Below are positions 53,705-60,945 of a stretch of 64,000 nucleotides of DNA, piece by piece. A program made the position numbers and the translations under genes. Within the stretch, counting starts at the first letter, position 1. Each line of letters starts with the position of its first letter. The notes under the pieces were generated by a model, which worked only from the letters and a program-made list of their open reading frames with translations, ran no database searches and was not told the DNA's origin. Source of the DNA: Bacteroidales bacterium UBA3289 (GTDB taxonomy: Bacteria; Bacteroidota; Bacteroidia; Bacteroidales; UBA932); NCBI GenBank assembly GCA_002361625.1, contig DETL01000034.1, positions 140,668-204,667 of the forward strand, in the 5' to 3' direction.

Positions 53705-54814
53705 ATGTTGAACAAATCGCAAAAGGTGGAGGGTGTACAGGATTCTTCCGTTTTCCAGGCGGGAGGGGATATCCATGTAGGATTGACCTACCCGGAGGTG
53801 AAGGATCTGTGCCAGACGCTGATTGCAGCAGAGGTGGGCAGGCTTACCCATGAAGCGGAAGCGGATTTTCGGAAACGTCTCGAGGCGTTTGAACAGCGGT
53901 TCTATGAGAGATTGGAGCAATTGTCGAATAAGGAGAACATCGAAAAGTTGAAAAAGCCGGGCATCCAGTTGACTATCCACGATACGATTTTGTCGTCCAT
54001 GAAGACCGACGATGAACTTACCAAGGAGCAACTCCTGGAGATGTTGATCGACCGTCTGAATGTGGACGAGAACGATACAGAGCGGGCGGTCATCGAAGAT
54101 GCGATTGAGAAAGCAACGAGAGTGTCAAAGCCACTGATGGCGCTGATGGTTGCCCTGCAGTTCCGGACTTTCCTGATGCCTGGGCCACTCAAGCCCATGA
54201 TCGATCATGTTTTTGCTCAGTTGGGGGAGTTGTTCAAGGCCTTGGACGACCTTTCGAATTTGGATATCGCTTACGGCAAGCAGTTGCAGTGCGTGATGGA
54301 TTTGTCGCCCTTGAAGATGGTCGCCCCTTACGAAGATATGTTGCTTCGCAATTATGATCTCCACTTCAGGCATTTTATGAAGCAGGGGCAGTATCATCAG
54401 TTTCGGATAGAGCATCCGGAAATCCAGCATGGTATCCGGATTGGCGATATGAATATGCCCATTGTTGGAATTGACGGCCTCAAGCCGGATGTCGCCGAAG
54501 AAGATTGGGAAATATCGTTGATGGGATCATCGACCCAGTTCTTGAAAAGTCTGCTGTCGAGTCAAGGGAAGGATTATATGATTCCAGCTCTGGATATGTT
54601 GCTTCAGCAGATGCCTCCGTTCTCCAAAGATGAGTTGCGCGAGTACCTGATCGGCCTCAACCCCGGCTGGCAGAATCTTTTTACCGTCTTCCAGCGATCG
54701 GATGTAAACAACCTGCAACTATCTCCCGTAGGTAACTACCTCGCCCTGGTCTATACCCGCAATATCACCCACAACTCTACAGCGTTTTTGAGAGAGTTTT
54801 ATAAGGCATTTTAG
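53705..54814 (+). CDS. LPO_1073/Vpar_1526 family protein with N-terminal QAGGDI motif
   Basis: The 369-residue protein begins with a short leader and the motif VQDSSVFQAGGDI (residues 11-23), then HVGLTYPEVKDLC and a coiled coil (LTHEAEADFRKRLEAFEQRF, about 45-75). The rest is helical, with PGIQLTIHDTILSSMKTDDE and a C-terminal WQNLFTVFQRSDVNNLQLSPVGNYLAL that may be a winged helix. The N-terminal QAGGDI and YPEVKDLC region fits LPO_1073/Vpar_1526 proteins, a family of unknown function. It starts four bases after the small membrane protein gene. A sensor or adaptor role for that protein is likely. Confidence 0.75.
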   Translation: MLNKSQKVEGVQDSSVFQAGGDIHVGLTYPEVKDLCQTLIAAEVGRLTHEAEADFRKRLEAFEQRFYERLEQLSNKENIEKLKKPGIQLTIHDTILSSMKTDDELTKEQLLEMLIDRLNVDENDTERAVIEDAIEKATRVSKPLMALMVALQFRTFLMPGPLKPMIDHVFAQLGELFKALDDLSNLDIAYGKQLQCVMDLSPLKMVAPYEDMLLRNYDLHFRHFMKQGQYHQFRIEHPEIQHGIRIGDMNMPIVGIDGLKPDVAEEDWEISLMGSSTQFLKSLLSSQGKDYMIPALDMLLQQMPPFSKDELREYLIGLNPGWQNLFTVFQRSDVNNLQLSPVGNYLALVYTRNITHNSTAFLREFYKAF

Positions 54815-54834
54815 GATGCCCCAAAAAGCCAGAT

Positions 54835-55620
54835 ATGAGCAGATCAATAAGTGAAAGATTTAGAAAGATATCTCGTCTTTATCATTTTACATCAGCGAAA
54901 GCTGCTTTTAGTATTATTGAGAGTGGCAAGTTAAGATTCGGGAAATCATTTAGATTAAATGATTTGATAGAGAGCAATCGAGTTGTATTTAGACATCTAT
55001 TGAATGGCGGCGATTTATGTAGGGAAGAGAAGGATTCGTTCGCAGAAGATGAGATGCGGCGGTATCAGGTAATCAGTTTTGCACAAGATGGCGACGATAA
55101 AGAGCATAGATTACTTGGTTTTGACTTGCACACCATGTGGGGATTGTATGCGGATAAAGGATTTGGCGTTTGCCTTGTATTTGACAAGGATAAGTTGGTA
55201 TTACAAGACACGGATTGGGCTGATGATGTGACTTATAGTGGTGTTGTCCCTCAAGATTTTGAGTTCGTAAATAAAACTCGTCTTGGGCTTAGAAATGAGA
55301 TTTGGCGCAGACGAAAAGAATTGTTTTTTAATAAGAGAAAAGAATGGGAATATGAACAAGAGTATAGAGTAATCCGTAGGGCGAACAACGAAATGGATAT
55401 GGAGTATCTGGACATTAGAGATGCTTTGAGTTTTGCCATTGTCTGCAAAGATTACTCTGTCGTTGGGATGGAGTCAATGTTTGATAGCGACATATACCGT
55501 GATCTGCATTATTCCTTTAAGCGACTGCCTGTTTTGACATACGAATATGGGATTGATGGTTATTCTCTTTTTAAAGAATATATGGACCCGATCTGGACAG
55601 AATGGACTGGATTTATGTGA
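54835..55620 (+). CDS. DUF2971 family protein (third copy), last gene of the six-gene operon
   Basis: The 261-residue protein opens RLYHFTSAKAAFSIIESGKLRFGKSFRLNDLIES and continues VISFAQDGDDKEHRLLGF, TMWGLYADKGFGVCLVF and KEWEYEQEYRVI, all DUF2971 landmarks. It starts 20 bases after the LPO_1073-type gene, so it is probably cotranscribed. Its end lies 251 bases before repeat N2. It is the shortest of the three DUF2971 proteins in the window and carries little beyond the domain. Confidence 0.85.
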   Translation: MSRSISERFRKISRLYHFTSAKAAFSIIESGKLRFGKSFRLNDLIESNRVVFRHLLNGGDLCREEKDSFAEDEMRRYQVISFAQDGDDKEHRLLGFDLHTMWGLYADKGFGVCLVFDKDKLVLQDTDWADDVTYSGVVPQDFEFVNKTRLGLRNEIWRRRKELFFNKRKEWEYEQEYRVIRRANNEMDMEYLDIRDALSFAIVCKDYSVVGMESMFDSDIYRDLHYSFKRLPVLTYEYGIDGYSLFKEYMDPIWTEWTGFM

Positions 55621-55871
55621 GTAGATTATTCCAGCTCATGCAAAAGCCTCATACTGACAAAATTATGGAGAAGTACTTCAAGCAGTTTGGCTATACGTTA
55701 AAACGGATATAGTTTGTGCCGTTAAGACAGTACAAGGTGTGATATTACACCGCACATCTTGTCCATCGAAATGGCGCTGCAGGGCCTTCCAGAGCCGATT
55801 GGGCATACAAGGTGTCACACCTGAAAACACACCTTGCACAAAATAGTTATGGGAAACAACTAACACTCTAC
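55621..55871. other. Spacer with inverted and direct ACAAGGTGT repeats (251 bp)
   Basis: ACAAGGTGT occurs at 55732-55740 and 55807-55815. The second copy can pair with ACACCTTG at 55829-55836 across a 13-base loop. GGTGTGATATTACACC near 55736 is another inverted repeat. No gene is visible; a piece near 55665 reads MEKYFKQFGYTLKRI and may be a decayed gene end. Confidence 0.5.
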
Positions 55872-56258
55872 TGATTTTTCCGAGTTTTAATATCATTCCG
55901 TGACCCAAGAATCCACCTTCCTCCTAACCCTCATCCGCCTGGGCATTCACCCCGAGGCGGAATTAGAATTGCCACCAGCCGACATCGATTGGCAAAAAGT
56001 CATCGACCTTGCTGGGAAGCAAGGGGTAGTGGCTATTGCGTGGGATGGGTATTCCCGGCTGTATGAGGCGGGGATGGTGACGGAGGACATGGACAAGCAG
56101 GTGAAGAAGCAGTGGATTGCGCGGGTGATCCAGGCCCATGAGTGGAAGTAGGAAGCACAATGATTGGAAGCATCGGCTCGTCTATCCCGAATCGATGTTC
56201 CAGACCTTCCTCGTACAACTTAAGGCGCATCTGATGAAGCCGGCGTCGTTGAAGATGT
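55872..56258 (+). repeat. Direct repeat N2: collapsed NTP_transf_5 gene, right of the six-gene operon
   Basis: It matches N1 (51635-52019) from TGATTTTTCCGAG through the codons for HLMKPAS. Its N-terminal frame is 55900-56151 (LRLGIHPEAELELPPADID), and the out-of-frame C-terminal part follows to 56258 (WKHRLVYPESMFQTFLVQ-like). Together with N1 it brackets the operon. From 56259 to 56475 there is only non-coding A+T-rich spacer, then the G+C-rich chromosome resumes. Confidence 0.85.
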
Positions 56259-56475
56259 AAGCCATGACTGATTGTTATTTCAGTTGAATCACGCAAGAGT
56301 AGCCCCTGCCATAGTTGAAACTAATCTTATTTAGCAGGCTTTAGTATCTGCTTTATGTTAGATAATCGTAAAATATCTAGAAAGTATTAGATATTTATTT
56401 AGTACCTACGCCTCTAAGTATCTTCATCGCTGTGATGGCGGGTTTGGGGGTGATGATGTACTATAGAATAATTAT

Positions 56476-57345
56476 ATGAACTCTATCACTTTTTCCATCA
56501 ATCCCCATGGCGCGGAGCTGAGCAGTCTGCGGATGGGGGAGCGCGAATATCTTTGGCAGGGGGATCCTGCCTTCTGGGGCCGGCGGGCGCCGATTCTCTT
56601 CCCGATCGTGGGGAAGGTGGCCCATGATACGCTGCGGGTATCCGGGCAGGAATATGCCATGAAGCAGCATGGGTTCGCGCGGGATGCGGACTTCGAGCTT
56701 TGCCCCGGAGACGAGGGTGCCCACTATGTCCTGCATGCCCCTGAAGGCCGCCCGAATTATCCTTTCTCTTTTGACCTGACCGCTACCTATCGGGCCGATG
56801 GTGATGACATCTTGACCTGCCAATGGACTGTGATTAACCGGGATAATCGGCCGATGGACTTTCAGATCGGTGCGCATCCGGCCTTCCTCCTGCCCGACTT
56901 TGATCCGGCCGATGAGGTCCATGGCTATATCCAATGCCTGGACCGGGAAGGAAAGGCGATTACGCCCACCCTGGACCATTACCTGATCGACGGCCTTCGC
57001 CATCCTTTCGAGACCCCGGAATCCTTGCCCTCCCAGGAAGGACTCCTGCCGATTACGGATCGGACGTTTGCCCATGACGCCTTCATCATTGAGGGTGGAC
57101 AGGTCGCCACGACCATCTTGTTCGACAAGCAGGGGCGGAAAGTGCTCTCTGTCTCGTGTCCGCAAGCGGAAGCCTTCGGCCTATGGGCTCCTGCCAAACC
57201 CGGTTGTCCCTTTGTGTGCCTGGAACCTTGGTGCGGCATTGCCGACAGCGACAGCTTTAGCGGCGACATCGCCGATCGTGACTGTAACCATCATCTTCTT
57301 CCGGGCGAGACCTTTGACTTCTGTTATCAGATACAGGTATTTTGA
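56476..57345 (+). CDS. Aldose 1-epimerase family protein (LacX/YeaD-like)
   Basis: The 289-residue protein has the galactose-mutarotase fold markers: NPHGAELSSLRMGEREYLWQGDPAFWGRRAPILFPIVGK, HGFARDADFEL, QIGAHPAFLLP and FVCLEPWCGIADS. The order of the catalytic histidine (HGFAR) and the later glutamate (EPW) fits the family. It interconverts sugar anomers. It starts the native right flank. Confidence 0.92.
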   Translation: MNSITFSINPHGAELSSLRMGEREYLWQGDPAFWGRRAPILFPIVGKVAHDTLRVSGQEYAMKQHGFARDADFELCPGDEGAHYVLHAPEGRPNYPFSFDLTATYRADGDDILTCQWTVINRDNRPMDFQIGAHPAFLLPDFDPADEVHGYIQCLDREGKAITPTLDHYLIDGLRHPFETPESLPSQEGLLPITDRTFAHDAFIIEGGQVATTILFDKQGRKVLSVSCPQAEAFGLWAPAKPGCPFVCLEPWCGIADSDSFSGDIADRDCNHHLLPGETFDFCYQIQVF

Positions 57346-57376
57346 ACCCTTTCACTAAACAACATCGATTCATCCT

Positions 57377-57829
57377 ATGATTTACGACCACATCAAGAAC
57401 ATCGGCCTGTATAAGGGCCTGACGCCGGCGATCGACCTGGCATTGGACTATATCGCGACCATCGCGCCGGACGTGGAGGTCGGCTCGCATCCGTTGGACC
57501 TGGGCGTCAAAGCCGTTGTCAGCGAGTACACCACCAGCCTCGTGAACGCGAAAGGGTATGAGGCCCATCGGCGGTATATCGATATTCAGCTTGCCCTACA
57601 GGGCACGGAACTCATTCGTTGCAAGCCCCTTCCGCAGGTCGTCGAGACCATTCCGTACGACGAGGTGAAGGATGCCGCGCGGTATGCCGACTGCCCGGGC
57701 ATCGACACCGTCATCGGCGACGGCTACTTCCTCCTGGTCTTCCCGGAGGATGCCCATGAGCCCGGCCTCGCCCCCGGCGGAATCTGCGCTCCGGTCAAGA
57801 AGGTTGTCATGAAGGTGCCGGTGGCATGA
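57377..57829 (+). CDS. YhcH/YjgK/YiaL family protein (DUF386)
   Basis: The 150-residue cupin-like protein has MIYDHIKNIGLYKGLTPAID, YTTSLVNAKGYEAHRRYIDIQLALQGTELI and the metal-binding FLLVFPEDAHEPGLAP. It belongs to the family that includes EbgC and sialic-acid mutarotase-like NanQ, and probably handles free sugar anomers. It follows the aldose epimerase by 31 bases; the shared sugar theme suggests one operon. Confidence 0.92.
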   Translation: MIYDHIKNIGLYKGLTPAIDLALDYIATIAPDVEVGSHPLDLGVKAVVSEYTTSLVNAKGYEAHRRYIDIQLALQGTELIRCKPLPQVVETIPYDEVKDAARYADCPGIDTVIGDGYFLLVFPEDAHEPGLAPGGICAPVKKVVMKVPVA

Positions 57830-57896
57830 AAAGTCGCTAAAAAGGTTGTATCAGTATAACCATTTCGGGAAAATTTTTGTACTTTTACACTAGGAG

Positions 57897-57928
57897 TCCG
57901 TCCGGAAACTATTGAACCATTGGACGGA
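57897..57928 (+). promoter_or_regulatory. Leader hairpin before the cytidylyltransferase-kinase gene
   Basis: TCCGTCC (57897-57903) pairs with GGACGGA (57922-57928) around an 18-base loop. It stands 12 bases before the start codon, in a spacer that carries a promoter-like TACTTTTA near 57880. It may affect translation initiation. Confidence 0.35.
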
Positions 57929-57940
57929 TGACTTGAACAA

Positions 57941-59107
57941 ATGGCAAAAAAAGTATTCGTTTCCGGCTGCTATGACCTGCTGCACAGCGGTCATGTGGAG
58001 TTTTTCCGGCAGGCCGCGCAGTATGGCGACTTGTATGTGGGTATCGGCTCCGATGCCACGATCCTGGACTATAAGCACCACAAGACGGTGTACACGGAGC
58101 AGGAGCGGCTGTTCATGGTGAAGAGTATCCGGTATGTCAAGGATGCGTATATCAATGCGGGGCACGGGATTATGGACTTTATTCCTACCGTGGACTTCGT
58201 GAAGCCGGATATCCTAGTGGTCAACGAGGACGGCGGGAACGACGAGAAGCGGCGCTTCTGCGAGGAGCGGGGGATCGAGTACGTGGTCCTGCAGCGTACG
58301 CCGCAGGAGGGGCTGCAGGCCCGGTCAAGCACCTCGCTTAAGAAGACGGAGAGCCAGATTCCGACGCGCCTGGATCTCGCCGGGACCTGGATCGACCAGC
58401 CGGATGTAAGCCGATTCGCCCCGGGATGGGCCCTGACCATTTCCCTGGAGCCGACCTTCGAGATCCGGGACCGGTGCGGGCTGAGCACATCGACCCGGAA
58501 CATGATCCGGAAGATCTGGCCGTACCAGCTGCCCAACATGGACCCGGAGATGTTGGCGAAACTGGTCTTCTGCTTCGAGAACGATCCGGAGCGTACGGAC
58601 GGGATCATCTCCGGTGCGCAGGACAGCATCGGAATCTGCATCCCGGGCCTTTGCCGCCATTACTACAACGGCCGGTTCTGGCCGGAGAAGATCGAATCCT
58701 GCCGGGACGAGGCCGTCCTGAAATGGCTTGAAAGCCATCTATGCATGATCCCCATGTTCCCGCGCCGTCCCGGTTGCTCCGTGGTGGAAGGGAAGGATAT
58801 TACGAAGCCCAAGGTCGAAGCCCTCGCGGCGGCTGCCGACCACTGCTGGAACGCCATCCTTTCCCGTGACTTAGACGCCTTTGCAGCCGCATACAAAGCC
58901 TCTTTCGAGGCCCAGATCGCCATGTTCCCGGCGATGATCCAGCCCGGCGTGCAGGAGTATATCGACAAGTACTCCGCCATGCCCGGTGTCCTCGCCTGGA
59001 AGATGCCTGGCGCCGGCGGTGGCGGTTATCTCGCCCTCGTCTGCTCCGGTCCCGACGCCTTCCCGGAGGGCGCTATTCCGCTGACCATCCGTCGACCTGG
59101 GATGTAA
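57941..59107 (+). CDS. Cytidylyltransferase-like domain fused to GHMP-kinase-like domain
   Basis: The 388-residue protein has an N-terminal nucleotidyltransferase with KVFVSGCYDLLHSGHVEFF (HxGH at 15-18), GIGSD and TYTEQER-like TVYTEQERLFMVKSI, about residues 1-130. A second part begins TRLDLAGTWIDQP and ends MPGAGGGGYLALVC, which correspond to GHMP-kinase motifs 1 and 3. Motif 2 is only weakly visible (GIISGAQDSIGI). The pair would phosphorylate a sugar and activate it with a nucleotide, as the larger Fkp does for fucose. A mutarotase gene follows after 11 bases. Substrate unknown. Confidence 0.75.
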   Translation: MAKKVFVSGCYDLLHSGHVEFFRQAAQYGDLYVGIGSDATILDYKHHKTVYTEQERLFMVKSIRYVKDAYINAGHGIMDFIPTVDFVKPDILVVNEDGGNDEKRRFCEERGIEYVVLQRTPQEGLQARSSTSLKKTESQIPTRLDLAGTWIDQPDVSRFAPGWALTISLEPTFEIRDRCGLSTSTRNMIRKIWPYQLPNMDPEMLAKLVFCFENDPERTDGIISGAQDSIGICIPGLCRHYYNGRFWPEKIESCRDEAVLKWLESHLCMIPMFPRRPGCSVVEGKDITKPKVEALAAAADHCWNAILSRDLDAFAAAYKASFEAQIAMFPAMIQPGVQEYIDKYSAMPGVLAWKMPGAGGGGYLALVCSGPDAFPEGAIPLTIRRPGM

Positions 59108-59118
59108 ATGATTGAACC

Positions 59119-59454
59119 ATGAAACGTTACTGTCAAACCCTCGACCTCCGGAACGACCCGGAGATGATTGAAAAGTACTGTGAGGCCCATGCCCATGTCT
59201 GGCCGGAAATCCAGGCCGGCATCCGCGAGGTGGGCATCCTGGACATGCAGATCTATCGGCTCGGGACCCGCCTTTTCATGATCATGGACACGGTCGATGA
59301 CTTCGACTTCGTGGCCGACAACGCCCGTCTCGCCACCCTTCCGCGCCAGGCCGAATGGGAGGCCTACGTCGCCCAGTTCCAGGGCTGCGACCCCTCCGCC
59401 CCCTCCACCGCAAAGTGGCAGCTGATGGACAAAATCTTCCAGCTGGATGTCTAG
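59119..59454 (+). CDS. L-rhamnose/L-fucose mutarotase (RhaM-like)
   Basis: The 111-residue protein has MKRYCQTLDLRNDPEMIEKYCEAHAHVWPEI, GILDMQIYRLGTRLFMIM and a C-terminal KWQLMDKIFQLDV. The conserved tyrosine, histidine and tryptophan positions are those of the RhaM family (PF05336). It converts the anomers of a deoxysugar, probably supplying the kinase-cytidylyltransferase encoded just upstream. Confidence 0.92.
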   Translation: MKRYCQTLDLRNDPEMIEKYCEAHAHVWPEIQAGIREVGILDMQIYRLGTRLFMIMDTVDDFDFVADNARLATLPRQAEWEAYVAQFQGCDPSAPSTAKWQLMDKIFQLDV

Positions 59455-59472
59455 TAAGCGGAATTTTTTCGT

Positions 59473-59480
59473 TAAATTTG
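59473..59480 (+). promoter_or_regulatory. -7 promoter box TAAATTTG before the small lipoprotein gene
   Basis: The box matches TAnnTTTG and lies 31 bases before the lipoprotein start, behind a T-run. It follows the mutarotase stop closely. Confidence 0.6.
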
Positions 59481-59510
59481 TAGGAAAGTCCATGAAATAA
59501 ACCATTTACG

Positions 59511-59633
59511 ATGAAACATTTCTATCTGTTTCCCTTGACACTCCTGCTGCTGGCGGGGTGCAACACGTCTCCGGACATCGACGACCTCAAAGAGGACTCC
59601 TATCCGCTGCGGATTACGACAAATACACGATAA
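59511..59633 (+). CDS. Small predicted lipoprotein (40 aa)
   Basis: The frame from the ATG at 59511 gives MKHFYLFPLTLLLLAGCNTS followed by PDIDDLKEDSYPLRITTNTR and a stop. The first 17 residues are a lipoprotein signal with the lipobox LAGC. The mature peptide would be only 24 residues. It could be a real small lipoprotein or the start of a truncated gene. It has its own promoter box. Confidence 0.6.
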   Translation: MKHFYLFPLTLLLLAGCNTSPDIDDLKEDSYPLRITTNTR

Positions 59634-59658
59634 CCTTCTACGCTGACGAAGAATAACT

Positions 59659-60921
59659 ATGGCAACACGCATATTCAAACTTACCGCCGCTTCGGCGAAA
59701 TACCTGGACGCCCTTCCCCGGGAGGATGCCGTCCTGGTCGTGAAATCCGAACACAGGGTCCGGAAGATGTTCATCGATGTCCTGGAACAGGCCCTCTATG
59801 AGCGGACGGACACCCGGGCAGCCTTTGCCGCCATCGGCGATTATTTCAAATCCATGGTGCCGGATCCCGCCTTCGGGGAGAAGGTGGATGCCGAGCTCAA
59901 GGCCCTCCGCCACTATGTGGATGAGGGCGTGGTGTATCGTCCCGCCTTCGCGACCATCCGCGACTATGTCCTGGGCAAGTGCGCCCGTCTTTGCGCGGAA
60001 ACGGTCCATGCGGTCGTGGGCGGCACCTTTGTCGATGGGGCCGAGGTCATGGTCTGCGAAGAGGACCAGGGCGCCCTCCGAGTGGACTGGGCAACCTCCA
60101 TGCAGCGCCTCAAGGAGCGCACGGCCGAGCCCGGTTTGTATGTGATATCCAGCGGGTATGGACACAATTCCCTGGGCTACTCCATCCGGCTCGGACGCCG
60201 GGGCGAGGACCTGATGGCCCTCACCATCGCGGCGGAGGCCGGTACACCTGCCGAATACTATGTCCTCGGTGACAAGATCCTGGACATCCCTGCGATGACC
60301 TATGAGGAGGCCGCCGTATTCTGCTCCGTGGAAGACGGCGCCCTGGCCCCTGCGGCCCTTCTGCCCATGATGAAGGCCAATCTCCCCATCATCTTCCATG
60401 ACCTGGCCGATCCTTCCCGCAGGAGCGTCGTCTCCGCGACCAAACCGGCCTCGGAGCACGCGGTCACGGGCTATGTGATCGAAGACGGATTCGCCCTGAT
60501 CAATGTCCGCGGGATCGGTCTCGTGGGCAAGGTGGGCGTGTCCTCGTCCATCTTCGGCGCCCTCGCGCGCGGAGGCGTGAACATCCGCTACATCTCCCAG
60601 CCTTCCTCCGAGTTCTGCATCACCGTCGCGGTGGCGCAGGCAGACCTGAAGGCCGCCCTCAGCGCCCTCAGCGCCCTGTACAACGACGGCCAGGTGTCCA
60701 TGGACGATGCCGTGGAGGTCGTGGAGGACGTATGCCTGCTGTCCGTGTGCGGCAATGGCATGAAGAACGTTCCGGGTACTTCCGGCCGCATCTATTCCGC
60801 CCTGGGCGTGTACGGTGTGAACATCATTTCCGCCGCGCAGGGAGGGGATGAGCTCACGATTTCCTTCGTGATCAAGCGGACGGACCGCGAGGCGGCCGAG
60901 GAGGCGCTGGCGATCCTGTAG
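59659..60921 (+). CDS. Aspartokinase-like protein with ACT domains, divergent
   Basis: The 420-residue protein lacks the usual N-terminal KFGGTS phosphate-binding motif; it begins MATRIFKLTAASAKYLDALP. The middle keeps kinase-fold features (GTFVDGAEVMVCEE, VISSGYGHNSLGYSIRLGRRGEDLMALTIA, then FHDLADPSRRSVVS). The C-terminal part has two ACT-like repeats (GIGLVGKVGVSSSIFGALARGGVNI and SVCGNGMKNVPGTSGRIYSALGVYGVNIIS). It is probably a paralogue of aspartate kinase with altered catalysis or a regulatory role. Confidence 0.7.
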   Translation: MATRIFKLTAASAKYLDALPREDAVLVVKSEHRVRKMFIDVLEQALYERTDTRAAFAAIGDYFKSMVPDPAFGEKVDAELKALRHYVDEGVVYRPAFATIRDYVLGKCARLCAETVHAVVGGTFVDGAEVMVCEEDQGALRVDWATSMQRLKERTAEPGLYVISSGYGHNSLGYSIRLGRRGEDLMALTIAAEAGTPAEYYVLGDKILDIPAMTYEEAAVFCSVEDGALAPAALLPMMKANLPIIFHDLADPSRRSVVSATKPASEHAVTGYVIEDGFALINVRGIGLVGKVGVSSSIFGALARGGVNIRYISQPSSEFCITVAVAQADLKAALSALSALYNDGQVSMDDAVEVVEDVCLLSVCGNGMKNVPGTSGRIYSALGVYGVNIISAAQGGDELTISFVIKRTDREAAEEALAIL

Positions 60922-60945
60922 ATCCTTCGCTCCGCTCAGGAAGAC

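Noticed and set aside
59638..60459. 273-codon minus-strand frame opposite the aspartokinase-like gene
   Set aside because: Same G+C-rich shadow effect; no motif or start signal.
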